Below, piece after piece: positions 1 to 8,637 of a stretch of DNA of 53,546 nucleotides; position 1 is the first letter of the stretch; each line of letters begins with the position of its first letter. Made by a program: the position numbers and the translations under genes. Below the pieces are notes generated by a model. That model ran no database searches. It was not told the origin of the DNA and saw only the letters and a program-made list of their open reading frames with translations. This DNA comes from Bdellovibrionales bacterium. GTDB lineage: Bacteria > Bdellovibrionota > UBA2428. The stretch lies in contig JAFEAR010000058.1 of NCBI GenBank assembly GCA_018266335.1, forward strand, positions 1-53,546, given 5' to 3'.

Positions 1-858
1 CTCAGTTTCGAGTCCCACCGTACCCTGAGCACTGCGGGCAATTTGCTCTACGTGGGCGGGGTCCGCAGCGGTGGCCTCGGCCATACTCGACGCAAAGATA
101 TGAAACATCACACGGGAGTTCCGGCTCAAATCTAAGGTCACCTCCTGCGGCCCATGCTCACCCGGGTAACTTTCCTGTATGCGCGCAGGAACACGGGCTA
201 ACATGTCGACCACTTCATCCGGCGAGCCATCGATTTTTTCGATGCACTCCCGGCGGCGGATGTACCAGCATCCTTCAATGCGATCGTCGTAAACCACACT
301 CACTTGTTTATCGTTTAAAAAGCGATCGGTAATTTTTCCGCACACGGTGTAGAGACCGCTGTCGTTGTCAAAATTAAATCCCACAAAATCGCGGCCATCG
401 CCGTACACAAAACATTTCTTCAGCAGATCATTCCAACTGGCAAAACCACTCTTATTACCGAGGCTCGCAAACCAATTTTTAAAATCTGCACGCTGGTACA
501 GCTCCGGAATATGCACCACGGTTTCGCTACGCAAACATTCGGGCTTAATGTGAATACCCATCACCCACGGCCGAGCCGCCGAGTCTGCATAGAATTCGGT
601 TTGGCCACCATTAGCGCAGCCGTACAGACCACGCCGAAAGGGCTGCTGCGACCACGAAGCCGAATCGCCCATCACGTACTTGTCCCAAGCAGGCTTGGGA
701 ATGGTGTCGAGCGCGGCATCGTCCATAAGAACCTTGCGCTCGCCGTAGTGGTAAATCAAACCAACGGGCGTCCGCAGCTGTTCCCGAGTAAAGGTGACTG
801 CTCCCGCCGAGCTCGCAATTGTCAGTAACAGAGAAAGGGCAGCGTGAGTGATTTTCAT
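1..858 (-). CDS. Secreted hypothetical protein, C-terminus cut by window edge
   Basis: The frame is open from the ATG at 858 down to base 1, giving 286 codons with no stop, so the gene continues beyond the left edge. Residues 1-20 form a Sec signal peptide (MKITHAALSLLL core, cleavage probably after SAGA). The mature part is rich in Tyr, Trp and Asp and has six or more Cys, which suits a periplasmic protein with disulfides. I recognise no family. Its ATG overlaps the TGA of the rlmB-like gene (ATGA), so it is translated as the last visible member of the ntrY-ntrX-pyrF-rlmB chain. Reality of the gene is well supported; function is unknown. Confidence 0.8.
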   Translation of the reverse strand, partial: MKITHAALSLLLTIASSAGAVTFTREQLRTPVGLIYHYGERKVLMDDAALDTIPKPAWDKYVMGDSASWSQQPFRRGLYGCANGGQTEFYADSAARPWVMGIHIKPECLRSETVVHIPELYQRADFKNWFASLGNKSGFASWNDLLKKCFVYGDGRDFVGFNFDNDSGLYTVCGKITDRFLNDKQVSVVYDDRIEGCWYIRRRECIEKIDGSPDEVVDMLARVPARIQESYPGEHGPQEVTLDLSRNSRVMFHIFASSMAEATAADPAHVEQIARSAQGTVGLETE

Positions 859-1604
859 GGATTTGAATAAGCCGAGAAAAAAGCCAGACTCGCCGCCACC
901 GAGGCATTGAGACTTTCTACGCCCGCCTCCATGGGGATGCGAATAGTTTCGGTCACCTGGGCCTTCAGACCGGGGCGCACGCCCTCGCCTTCCGAACCCA
1001 ACACCCACACGCGGGCATGACCCTGCGTGGCTTTGATTTTTTCGGGCAGCGCCTTGCCGTCGGCATCGAGAGCAAAAATATGGGCGCCCTCGAGCTTAGC
1101 GCGCTCCAACACGCGCGAAAGATTTTGCGCCTGCACAATGCGCACATGAAACACGGTGCCGGCCGAAGCTTGCGCCACTACCCCCGTAAGGGGCGATTGA
1201 TCGCGCTGACCGGTAATCACCGCTCGCACACCAAAGGCCGCTGCCGAGCGCAGCACCGCGCCGTAATTGCGCGGATCCTGCAAACTATCCAGCACGGCCC
1301 ACTGTCCGGGCTCGCGCAGGCCGGCCACGAACTCGTCCTCAAAATCTTTGAACAGCGTGATGGGAAAATGCTTGAGCATGGCAGCCAAGCCCTGCGTTCT
1401 TTTTTCGCTGAGGGAGGCCGGGAGTTTTTTTTGGCGCTGAATTTTCAGCCCGCTTTGTTTGAGGAGCGGCGCCAGTTGACGCTCATGCGCGTCGGCAAGC
1501 GTGTCATCGCAAACAATTTCGGCCACCAATTCGGGACAATGCTTAAGGGCGCCCTCCACGGAGTGCAGGCCCCAAATCCATTCGGAATCCTTTTTAAAAC
1601 TCAT
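855..1604 (-). CDS. rlmB: TrmH/SpoU-family RNA 2'-O-ribose methyltransferase (RlmB-like)
   Basis: A 249-residue SPOUT methyltransferase that transfers a methyl group from S-adenosylmethionine to a ribose 2'-OH of rRNA or tRNA; RlmB modifies G2251 of 23S rRNA. The three family motifs are visible: motif 1 around NYGAVLR, motif 2 around VLGSEGEGVRPG, and motif 3 around IPMEAGVESLNASVA. The N-terminal ~80 residues fit the substrate-binding domain of RlmB-type enzymes. Length is normal. The start overlaps the pyrF stop and the stop overlaps the next start, both as ATGA, so translation is coupled. Exact RNA target is not provable from sequence; TrmH or another SpoU member is the alternative. Confidence 0.85.
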   Translation of the reverse strand: MSFKKDSEWIWGLHSVEGALKHCPELVAEIVCDDTLADAHERQLAPLLKQSGLKIQRQKKLPASLSEKRTQGLAAMLKHFPITLFKDFEDEFVAGLREPGQWAVLDSLQDPRNYGAVLRSAAAFGVRAVITGQRDQSPLTGVVAQASAGTVFHVRIVQAQNLSRVLERAKLEGAHIFALDADGKALPEKIKATQGHARVWVLGSEGEGVRPGLKAQVTETIRIPMEAGVESLNASVAASLAFFSAYSNP

Positions 1605-2299
1605 GCGAGTAGCTCCATCACTTCGTCGATGCGGGCTTGCGGGTGCGCGTCCTTCAGAATGGCCCGGCCAATAACGAGCATGTCAACATCGGCCGCAATG
1701 GCCTCCGCCACGGTGTAGCTACGGCTTTGATCGGACTGCGCACCGCCGCGGATTTGAATGCCGGGACAAACCGTGCGCACGAGCGCTCCGCCCAATTCAT
1801 TTTGCGCGTGCGTTTTAATGAGCTGCGATTCGCCCACGGAGCAAACGAAGGACCGCATACCCACGGTCGTTGCCATACGTACAAGCTGAGTCACTTGTTG
1901 CGCCGGATTCGGCATAAAGCCCATAAGCCGGAGGTCCTCGCTACCGAGCGAGGTCAAAACCGAAACTCCGAGCAATTCCGTAGCCCCCGCCGCGGCTTGC
2001 GCCTCGCGCAGCATTCGCGGACCTCCCGACAGGTGCACGGTTAGATAGTCCGCACCCCGCGCCGACCACGTGGCCACGGCGCCCGCAACCTGCGAGGGAA
2101 TGTCGTGCAGTTTGGCGTCGATAAAAAGACGAAAGCCGTCGGCTTTCATGCGTTTAAAGTCGTCTTCGGAAAGTTTAGGCAAAAGGCGCAATCCGAGTTT
2201 GAGCACCACGGGTTTACCGCGCAGGCGCAAACACCATTCACTGAGGGCCGCGGGAGTGTCAACATCGAGGGCGAGCGCCAACTGACGGCGCGGCTTCAC
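1601..2299 (-). CDS. pyrF: Orotidine-5'-phosphate decarboxylase
   Basis: This 232-residue enzyme decarboxylates OMP to UMP, the last step of de novo pyrimidine synthesis, in the cytoplasm. The catalytic Asp/Lys/Asp signature is present as DAKLHDIP. Other family marks are the N-terminal LALDVDT strand, the KLGLRLL segment, HLSGG and the phosphate-binding VIGRAI near the C-terminus. The length is typical of the bacterial PyrF group. It sits between ntrX-like and rlmB-like genes with ATGA overlaps on both sides. No other pyr gene is nearby, so its control probably follows the two-component operon. Confidence 0.95.
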   Translation of the reverse strand: MKPRRQLALALDVDTPAALSEWCLRLRGKPVVLKLGLRLLPKLSEDDFKRMKADGFRLFIDAKLHDIPSQVAGAVATWSARGADYLTVHLSGGPRMLREAQAAAGATELLGVSVLTSLGSEDLRLMGFMPNPAQQVTQLVRMATTVGMRSFVCSVGESQLIKTHAQNELGGALVRTVCPGIQIRGGAQSDQSRSYTVAEAIAADVDMLVIGRAILKDAHPQARIDEVMELLA

Positions 2300-3672
2300 G
2301 CTTCGCCTCCGCGCAAGCCGTATTGCTTCATTTTGCGGTGTAGGTGAGCGCGTTCCACGCCCAGGGACTCAGCCGCCTTGGTAACGTTACCGCCCAATTT
2401 ACCCAGGCGATCTTCGAGCACAAATTTTTCGAATTGCGCCCGCAACTCGCGCAGAGTGCCCGGGGCATTGATGAGCGATTGCGACGGCACGGGCCCCGAG
2501 GGTGCACCAACCGATTGCAATTCCTCGGGCAAGTCAGCCAGGCCCAGAGAATTTTGATCGCGTCCCATAATCAGCATGCGTTCAATTAGGTTGCGCAGCT
2601 CCCGCACGTTACCGGGCCAATCGTAGGATTGCATCCAAGCAATGAGTTCCGGACGAAGTTCGGGACGCACTCGGCCATTGTCGCGCGAGAGAACATCGAG
2701 AAAGTGATTGGCCAGCGACGGAATGTCATCGCGGCGCTCACGAAGCGGCGGCACCGCAATAGAGAGCACGTTTAGACGGAAGAAAAGATCTTCCCTAAAA
2801 CGACCCGCTTTGATTTCGGCCGCGAGGTCGCAATTCGTGGCGGCCACCACGCGCGCTTCGGCGTGAATCATTTGCCGACCCCCGATGCGCTCATAAGCGC
2901 GCTCTTCCAGAATGCGAAGCAATTTAGCTTGTGCCGAAGGACTGAGCTGCGAAATTTCATCCAGGAACAAAGTGCCCTTGCCGGCCTGCTCAAAGCGGCC
3001 CACCGTGCGCGGCTCACCGGGCGCCAAGGCATCGCGTTCGGAGCCGAAGAGCTCCTTCTCGATGAGCGGCTCGGGGATGGCGGCACAGTTGACCGTGATG
3101 AAGGGCTTGTCGTGGCGCGGACTCATTTGGTGCAGCAATCGCGCGACGAGTTCCTTGCCCGAGCCATTCTCGCCCGTAATAAGCACGTGCGCGCTGGCTG
3201 CGGCAGCACGCTCGATATTTTGTTGGAGCGAACGAATGGCCGTGCCCTCGCCAATCAGGCGGCCGCTGCCCATGAGTTGGCGAATGAGGTGCTGGTTTTG
3301 ATCGCGCAGGGCGCGGGCCTCGGCGGCGTTCCGTAGCGTGACCAGAATTTTTTCGAGCTCGAGGGGCTTTTCCAAAAAGTCGTAAGCGCCCAAACGAATG
3401 GCATTCAGTGCGAGTTCAATGTTGCCGTGCCCGGACATCATAATGATAACGGACTCGGGGTACTTCGTGCGCGTAACTTTAAGGAGCTCCATGCCGTCGC
3501 CCACCGGAAACCACACATCGTAAAGGCCGATGTCGACGGCGGTGCTCTCCAGAATTTTTTCGGCTTCGTCGGGCGTCGAAGCGGTGAGCACATCGTAGCC
3601 TTCGTCCTTTAGGGCAAAGGAGAGCGCGCTCTGAATATCTATTTCGTCATCGACAATCAGCACCGTGCTCAT
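2296..3672 (-). CDS. ntrX: NtrX-like response regulator, AAA+ domain without GAFTGA
   Basis: A 458-residue regulator: receiver domain (residues 1-120, phospho-acceptor Asp52 in YDVWFP, Lys102), AAA+ ATPase domain (Walker A GENGSGKE at 167-174, Walker B TLFLDEI at 234-240) and a Fis-type helix-turn-helix at about 415-450. In sigma-54 activators the L1 loop reads GAFTGA and touches sigma-54; here the aligned position (214-219) reads DALAPG between ELFGSER and GRFEQA. The protein therefore probably does not open sigma-54 complexes in the usual way and may act as a DNA-binding regulator of another holoenzyme. The cognate kinase gene lies immediately upstream with an ATGA overlap. Confidence 0.9.
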   Translation of the reverse strand: MSTVLIVDDEIDIQSALSFALKDEGYDVLTASTPDEAEKILESTAVDIGLYDVWFPVGDGMELLKVTRTKYPESVIIMMSGHGNIELALNAIRLGAYDFLEKPLELEKILVTLRNAAEARALRDQNQHLIRQLMGSGRLIGEGTAIRSLQQNIERAAAASAHVLITGENGSGKELVARLLHQMSPRHDKPFITVNCAAIPEPLIEKELFGSERDALAPGEPRTVGRFEQAGKGTLFLDEISQLSPSAQAKLLRILEERAYERIGGRQMIHAEARVVAATNCDLAAEIKAGRFREDLFFRLNVLSIAVPPLRERRDDIPSLANHFLDVLSRDNGRVRPELRPELIAWMQSYDWPGNVRELRNLIERMLIMGRDQNSLGLADLPEELQSVGAPSGPVPSQSLINAPGTLRELRAQFEKFVLEDRLGKLGGNVTKAAESLGVERAHLHRKMKQYGLRGGEA

Positions 3673-6011
3673 ACGATAGAGTCTCCCACGCCCTGGACGG
3701 GCAGTTCAAGGACAAATCGGCCACCCTGCGCTTCTTCGCAGCGAATGCGCCCCGAGTGTTCCATTGCGATTCGGCGCACAATCGCCAAACCCAAACCCAT
3801 GCCCGACGCTTTGGACGTGACGTAGGGGTCGAAAATCTTCTCGCGCATCGACGGCGAAATCCCCGGGCCATTGTCCTCAAAGACGATGGCAACCGAATCG
3901 TTCTCCGTTGCTGGTGGCACCATCGTAACGCGGAAGGAGGGCGACTTTGTTTTGGCGGCCTCCATGCTATGCACGGCGTTATCCGCCACGTTCACCATGA
4001 GTCGGCGTAAGTAGTCGGGATCGGCGCGCACCACCAAGTCGCGACTCGCATCCGAAGGTGCCGCAAAACTAAATTCACAGTCCGGATGGTTGAAGCGATA
4101 ATCCTTGAGCGTCTCCTGAATGAGATTCGCTAAATGCACGGAAGTAAATTTAGGTTCCGGTAGTTTAGAAAATTCCGAAAATTCACGCACGAGATCCCGA
4201 ATCACGCGCACTTGCTTCTGAATTTGACTCACACTCTCGCGGAACACCGGCCCATCCACCGCGTCCTGACTCATGCGCTCGGTCATACGGCGCGCGAGAC
4301 GATCAATGGACAGCTGAATGGGCGTGAGCGGGTTCTTAATTTCGTGCGCCACGCGCCGAGCAACTTCCTGCCACGCGGCCAAACGCTCCAAGCGTGCAGC
4401 GTCGGACACGTCCTCCAGAATAATCATCCAGCCGAAAGCATTGGCTCGGTCGTCGCGCAACTGAATGGCCGAGCAACGTACGGACCGGTAAGACGAAGCA
4501 CGGCCACGATCCGCCCCCGACTCCAGAATGCGATCCACAGGCTGACCACGCACGGCCGCCGCTTCCAGCAGCCACGCCGCCGTGTCGTCCTCGGTGCCAA
4601 GTTGCGAAAACACCTCGCGCCAGTGACGGCCCACGAAAGTATGCAGCTCGGCCACTTCGTCACAGAAAACGGCCGCCTCCAGGTTGATGCGCTGAATGTA
4701 GCCGCCATTGTCGATCACGACCACACCACGACGAATACTCGCGAGCAGAGTTTCGAGATAACGCTCACGATCGCTCAACTCCCGCACCAGCGTGGTGAGG
4801 CGATTGTTGGCTTGCTCCAGTTGCTGACCCCGGAGGCCTACTTCTTCGGCCATCAAATTGAACGCCGCCTTGAGAACTTCCAAATCCGCCCCGGCCCCCT
4901 GCAAGCCCGGGCTCTGCAAGCGCTTATCCGTATTCAAAAGGGAGGTAGGAATGCGGTAATCCCACCGGCCCTCACGAAAGGCCTGCGTGCCCTTGAGCAA
5001 TTCGGCCACCGGATCCGTCACGTTCTTAGCCAAATACAAACCGAACCAGGAAACGACGAACATCGTAAGCAAAAAGAGCGTGAGTAGCACGAGGGTGTAC
5101 GTGGCCTTGAGATCGTTCTTCAACAAACGCGTTTTTTGGTAACCCGAAAAAGCCGACTGCAAATCCGCAATGCGCGTTTTCAGCCCTAAGGGCACCGTTT
5201 CGCTCAACACCAACACCACCGGACGCAAGTCGGGACTAAAACTCTCAAAGCCCACGCCCTGACGCACCGGCAACTTCATGTAGGCAAAGCGCTGCACCAA
5301 ATCGCCATCGCCGTACTGACGAATCAAATGAAAGGATTCGCCCTGGAGCGCCCGGGTGAGCGATTCAAGTGCCGCTCGCGGCACCATCCATTCGGGCAAC
5401 CCCGGCTTAAGCAAACGCAGCGGCGGCGTAACGAGGTCAAAGTAAACTTCCACGGCCTGCACCGGAAACTCTTCGCGCAGAACTTCGATGTCTTTTTCGT
5501 TGGGCAAGCGCCCGAGTGCCTGAATTTGTTTTTGCGCACGGGCCGTAAAGAACTCTAAATTTTCTTCAATGCCGTTGTAGTGCACATTCGTGATGGCCTC
5601 GGCATCGTCCAGCGCGCGGGCCACTTGCGTGCCAAACCAGCGATCAAATCCTTGCCGAATAATGTAAGAGCTACCGGTGAACAAAATGATCGAGGGCAGC
5701 AGCGAAAAACCCAGCAGCGCCGTAACCATTCGCCAACGCAAACTACTACCAAGCGTGCCGGTACGACGTACCAGGTAAGCCTTGATGAGGTTCCGCGAAA
5801 CGAGGAACACGAGCAACATGATGAGAATGAGATTTAGATGAATAAGACCGAAGTACAGCAAACTCTGCACAAAGCCGTAGGTCTGCCGGCGAGCCGTCAG
5901 CGTAGCTTGGAGCAAAGTAGAAACCAAAAAACCTACGCCAAAGAGCAGAGCAACCCGTCGTTCCCGACGTCGCTTAATGTCTTCAGCGGGATTTGGCTGG
6001 GGGGGATACAC
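3669..6011 (-). CDS. ntrY: NtrY-like membrane sensor histidine kinase
   Basis: A 780-residue inner-membrane kinase. Hydrophobic segments lie at about 18-38, 50-72, 95-115 and 305-330, leaving a roughly 180-residue extracytoplasmic sensor between the third and fourth. A HAMP linker follows (about 330-400), then a PAS-like domain (about 425-540) and the kinase core with the H-box VAHEIKNPLTP (His near 556), an N-box near 678 and the G-box DNGPGI. This order matches NtrY. The start is uncertain: the best in-frame choice is GTG at 6011 with no clear ribosome site; an ATG at 6018 is out of frame. Its stop overlaps the start of the ntrX-like gene (ATGA). Confidence 0.9.
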   Translation of the reverse strand: MYPPQPNPAEDIKRRRERRVALLFGVGFLVSTLLQATLTARRQTYGFVQSLLYFGLIHLNLILIMLLVFLVSRNLIKAYLVRRTGTLGSSLRWRMVTALLGFSLLPSIILFTGSSYIIRQGFDRWFGTQVARALDDAEAITNVHYNGIEENLEFFTARAQKQIQALGRLPNEKDIEVLREEFPVQAVEVYFDLVTPPLRLLKPGLPEWMVPRAALESLTRALQGESFHLIRQYGDGDLVQRFAYMKLPVRQGVGFESFSPDLRPVVLVLSETVPLGLKTRIADLQSAFSGYQKTRLLKNDLKATYTLVLLTLFLLTMFVVSWFGLYLAKNVTDPVAELLKGTQAFREGRWDYRIPTSLLNTDKRLQSPGLQGAGADLEVLKAAFNLMAEEVGLRGQQLEQANNRLTTLVRELSDRERYLETLLASIRRGVVVIDNGGYIQRINLEAAVFCDEVAELHTFVGRHWREVFSQLGTEDDTAAWLLEAAAVRGQPVDRILESGADRGRASSYRSVRCSAIQLRDDRANAFGWMIILEDVSDAARLERLAAWQEVARRVAHEIKNPLTPIQLSIDRLARRMTERMSQDAVDGPVFRESVSQIQKQVRVIRDLVREFSEFSKLPEPKFTSVHLANLIQETLKDYRFNHPDCEFSFAAPSDASRDLVVRADPDYLRRLMVNVADNAVHSMEAAKTKSPSFRVTMVPPATENDSVAIVFEDNGPGISPSMREKIFDPYVTSKASGMGLGLAIVRRIAMEHSGRIRCEEAQGGRFVLELPVQGVGDSIV

Positions 6012-6065
6012 TGCCCATGAAATTACCCTAAAAAGCGTGCCAAACCTATAGCCGCCAGCCTCTGA

Positions 6066-6095
6066 TTGACAGCAAACACCGAGCCTTTCTAGATT
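6066..6095 (+). promoter_or_regulatory. Sigma-70-type promoter for the 6117 lipoprotein gene
   Basis: A perfect -35 TTGACA (6066-6071) is followed after 18 bases by TAGATT (6090-6095, four of six matches to TATAAT). Transcription would begin about 20 bases before the ATG at 6117, and AGAGG lies 6 bases upstream of that ATG. Confidence 0.6.
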
Positions 6096-6116
6096 CCGGG
6101 CCCCAGAGGTTCATCT

Positions 6117-6435
6117 ATGAAAAAACTCACCCTTGCTCTGATCGCCCTTACCGCCTGCTCGACCGCCAAAGTGCGGGTTCTTCCGGGCGAAGAAAGATCA
6201 CGGCAAAGAGGCCGTGTTTCTTAAGGACAAGACCGAATACAAGGGCAAGATGGACGAAGAAACACGCAACACAATTCACAAAGCTTCGCAGGCAGCCATG
6301 ATGATTGGCGGCGGCGTGGGAACGGTGGGGCACCACGGCGTGGCCGGTGGCGCACTCGGAAGCGCAGGCGGCGTTGGGTACATGATGACCAACGATCGCG
6401 ATTACCAGTCCGAAGTCTTATTCAAGTGTAAGTAA
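6117..6435 (+). pseudogene. Glycine-zipper lipoprotein gene with an apparent +1 frameshift
   Basis: From ATG 6117 the frame encodes a lipoprotein signal, MKKLTLALIALTAC, with lipobox Cys14, but stops after 35 codons. One base out of register, a second frame continues from about 6172 as CGFFRAKKDHGK and runs to TAA at 6435. It contains a glycine-zipper-like stretch (GGGVG, GGALGSAGGVG). Removing one A from the AAA at 6168-6170 joins the two into a single protein of about 105 residues. The promoter and AGAGG ribosome site precede the signal-peptide half, and the only start in the second frame is GTG 6214. A real mutation, a sequencing error or programmed shifting could explain it. Confidence 0.65.
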
Positions 6436-6437
6436 GA

Positions 6438-7439
6438 TTACTCGCGCAGAAAGGGGCCAGACGCCAAGAGCCGCCCCTTCACCAGTGCGCCCGTGCGGAA
6501 AGCCTCTTCCAGGGCGCGCAGGTGCATGGAATGGCCTGCTTCCGTAAAATCTACGCGCCCCAAAAAGGGCGCGCCCAGCAAAAACAAATCGCCCACCGCA
6601 TCCATTAACTTGTGTGCGGCGAGTTCGTTGGGAATTTTAAAACCACCTTCATTCACCACGCGCGAGCCATCCAAAAGAAGAGCATTCGCTAACGTTGCCC
6701 CCTTGGCGAGGCCCCGTTTTTCGAGCGCCTCCAGTTCGGCTTTGAATCCAAAAGTCCGCGCGGGAGCAATGCTGGCGGCGTAGTGCCCCTGCGCCACGCT
6801 CAAGCGACGCCAATCGATTTCGAAGAAGGCGGTTTGATTCAGATCCCCAAAGCGTACGGTGTAATCGTAACGCGAAATAGATTCCTCGCCGGGCTCCGAA
6901 AGCGGCGAAAAAACAACTTTGCGCGAGCCATCGGCCACTTCCACCGAGCGAATGATTTTCCAGCATGGGCGCTCCGTGAGTGCTGCCGGAGTTTCGGGCA
7001 AACGAGAGAGAATACGAAACCATTCGGCGGCCGAGCCATCGAGGTTCGGAAATTCCAAAACGTCCGTAGGGCCCTCGGGGGTTTCGATTTGCACCAGCAG
7101 GTCGTGCCGACCTGCCACCAGAGCGGCCGATAAAAAGTGCTCCACCGTGAACAGTTCAAAGCGGCGACGCGATTCACCACGCAGAATGAGGGCCGTGGCA
7201 CGCGAAGTACCACTCACTCGCAGCCAGAACGCGGGCGAGGAGTAAGTGACTTCATCGCGCTCATACGCAAACACGATGCCGTGATTCGCTTCGTTCGCGA
7301 CAGAAATAGTGAGTCGAAAGAGCTTGCCGGAGTGCAAACCACGACCTTCAACAATCACGGCTCCGGGGATTTCGTCGTAGCCCACCCGAAAGGCGGCATC
7401 GCCGCCATTCGATTCGAGGGTGGTGCGCAAATACGACAT
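6438..7439 (-). CDS. lpxC: UDP-3-O-acyl-N-acetylglucosamine deacetylase
   Basis: LpxC is the zinc-dependent deacetylase that commits UDP-3-O-acyl-GlcNAc to lipid A synthesis on the cytoplasmic side. At 333 residues it is close to the family norm (about 305). Zinc ligands are visible: His101 in TVEHFLSA, and His276 and Asp280 in HKLMDAVGDL; the catalytic His is probably His303 in GHSMH. The PNLDGSAAEW segment also fits. It stands alone rather than beside fts genes. No ribosome site precedes the ATG, and a promoter-like -10 box ends only 8 bases upstream, so the message may be leaderless. Presence of LpxC implies an LPS-bearing outer membrane. Confidence 0.93.
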   Translation of the reverse strand: MSYLRTTLESNGGDAAFRVGYDEIPGAVIVEGRGLHSGKLFRLTISVANEANHGIVFAYERDEVTYSSPAFWLRVSGTSRATALILRGESRRRFELFTVEHFLSAALVAGRHDLLVQIETPEGPTDVLEFPNLDGSAAEWFRILSRLPETPAALTERPCWKIIRSVEVADGSRKVVFSPLSEPGEESISRYDYTVRFGDLNQTAFFEIDWRRLSVAQGHYAASIAPARTFGFKAELEALEKRGLAKGATLANALLLDGSRVVNEGGFKIPNELAAHKLMDAVGDLFLLGAPFLGRVDFTEAGHSMHLRALEEAFRTGALVKGRLLASGPFLRE

Positions 7440-7447
7440 GAAAGACT

Positions 7448-7476
7448 ATTCTACGCCATTCAAGGGCTTGAATAAA
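7448..7476 (-). promoter_or_regulatory. lpxC promoter with a palindrome in the spacer
   Basis: Read on the minus strand, TTTATT (7471-7476) and TAGAAT (7448-7453, five of six to consensus) are 17 bases apart. The spacer and the edge of the -35 box hold ATTCAAG-CC-CTTGAAT (7458-7473), perfect 7-base arms. This is a classic place for a repressor operator. Predicted transcription would begin about 7441, almost on the ATG at 7439. Confidence 0.45.
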
Positions 7477-7533
7477 TTAGAAAAAGACTGTGTCTTCCGC
7501 GCAACACTGAGTGATTTAGATCTCACCTCAGGA

Positions 7534-8637
7534 CTACAGCAAAGCTAGGTCTTGGCCAGAAACCACGGGTTTAGGCAGCCCCAAATGTTCGGCCGCCAGA
7601 TCCGTGGCGATGCGTCCCTTGGAAGTGCGCAAAATGAAGCCCTCCTTAAGCAGGTAAGGTTCCACCATTTCCTCGAGCGTGCTGCGATCTTCCGAGAGCG
7701 AAGCGGCGAGCGAATCGATGCCCGCCGGACCACCGCGATGATTTTTTAGGAGCGATTGCAAGTAGCGCCGATCGAGCGGCTGCAGCCCGCGATGATCGAC
7801 ATCCAAAAACTCGAGCGCCATGTGCACGGCTTCCACTCCACCGGTGGTCGATACGCCCTTGCCCCGCAGTTTTGCGGCCAAGTCCGCGGCCGCGCCCGTA
7901 ATGGCGCCGCTCTTGAGAATGTCGATGAAGTCGCGCACCCGGGCCAGCAAACGGTTGGCGATGCGGGGCGTGCCGCGCGAGCGGAGTGCCACGGCGTGAA
8001 TTTCGTCGGGCGCGAGGGTCATCTTCAGAATGTTCGACGATCGCGCCAGAATGCGAGCCATGTCCTCGAGTTCGTAAAAATCTAAATTCAAATGAATGCC
8101 AAAGCGATCGCGGAGCGGCCCCGTCAACTTACCCGCCTGCGTGGTGGCCCCAATCAGAGTAAAGCGCTGAAGCGGCACGCGCACGGTTTGCGCCGAAGCT
8201 CCCTCGCCCAGAATAACTTGGGTCTCAAAATCTTCCATGGCCGGGTAGAGGCTCTCTTCAATCATGGGACTCAGGCGGTGAATTTCGTCGATGAACAGCA
8301 CGTCGCCCGCTTGCAGGTTGGTCAAAATGGCGAGCAAATCAGCGGCGCTCTCGAGTGTGGGGCCAGGCGCCATATGCAGGCGACCGCCCATTTCGTTAGC
8401 CACAATGTGCGCCAGGGTAGTTTTGCCCAAACCCGGCGGGCCCGAGAGCAACACGTGGTCGAGCACGCCCTTGCGCATTTTGGCAGCCGCCACGAAAACT
8501 TCGAGTTTGGAAACAGCGGCGCGCTGGCCCACGTAATCCTTAATCCAACGTGGACGCAGAAGATTTTCCGAAGCGGTTAGAGTGAGTTCAGGACTCTCGG
8601 CAGAATTTAGTTCTGCGAGCGGCAGTTTTTCTTTCAT
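7534..8637 (-). CDS. ruvB: Holliday junction branch-migration ATPase RuvB
   Basis: RuvB is the hexameric AAA+ motor that, with RuvA, drives branch migration of Holliday junctions. The 367-residue protein has Walker A GPPGLGKTT (66-74), Walker B VLFIDEIH (113-120), the sensor region around GATTQAG, the arginine-finger region GPLRDRFG, and the C-terminal winged-helix domain with GPAGIDSLA. The first ~20 residues are a short non-conserved extension. The start overlaps the ruvA stop by ATGA. Gene order ruvC-ruvA-ruvB in one operon makes the assignment secure. Confidence 0.97.
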   Translation of the reverse strand: MKEKLPLAELNSAESPELTLTASENLLRPRWIKDYVGQRAAVSKLEVFVAAAKMRKGVLDHVLLSGPPGLGKTTLAHIVANEMGGRLHMAPGPTLESAADLLAILTNLQAGDVLFIDEIHRLSPMIEESLYPAMEDFETQVILGEGASAQTVRVPLQRFTLIGATTQAGKLTGPLRDRFGIHLNLDFYELEDMARILARSSNILKMTLAPDEIHAVALRSRGTPRIANRLLARVRDFIDILKSGAITGAAADLAAKLRGKGVSTTGGVEAVHMALEFLDVDHRGLQPLDRRYLQSLLKNHRGGPAGIDSLAASLSEDRSTLEEMVEPYLLKEGFILRTSKGRIATDLAAEHLGLPKPVVSGQDLALL

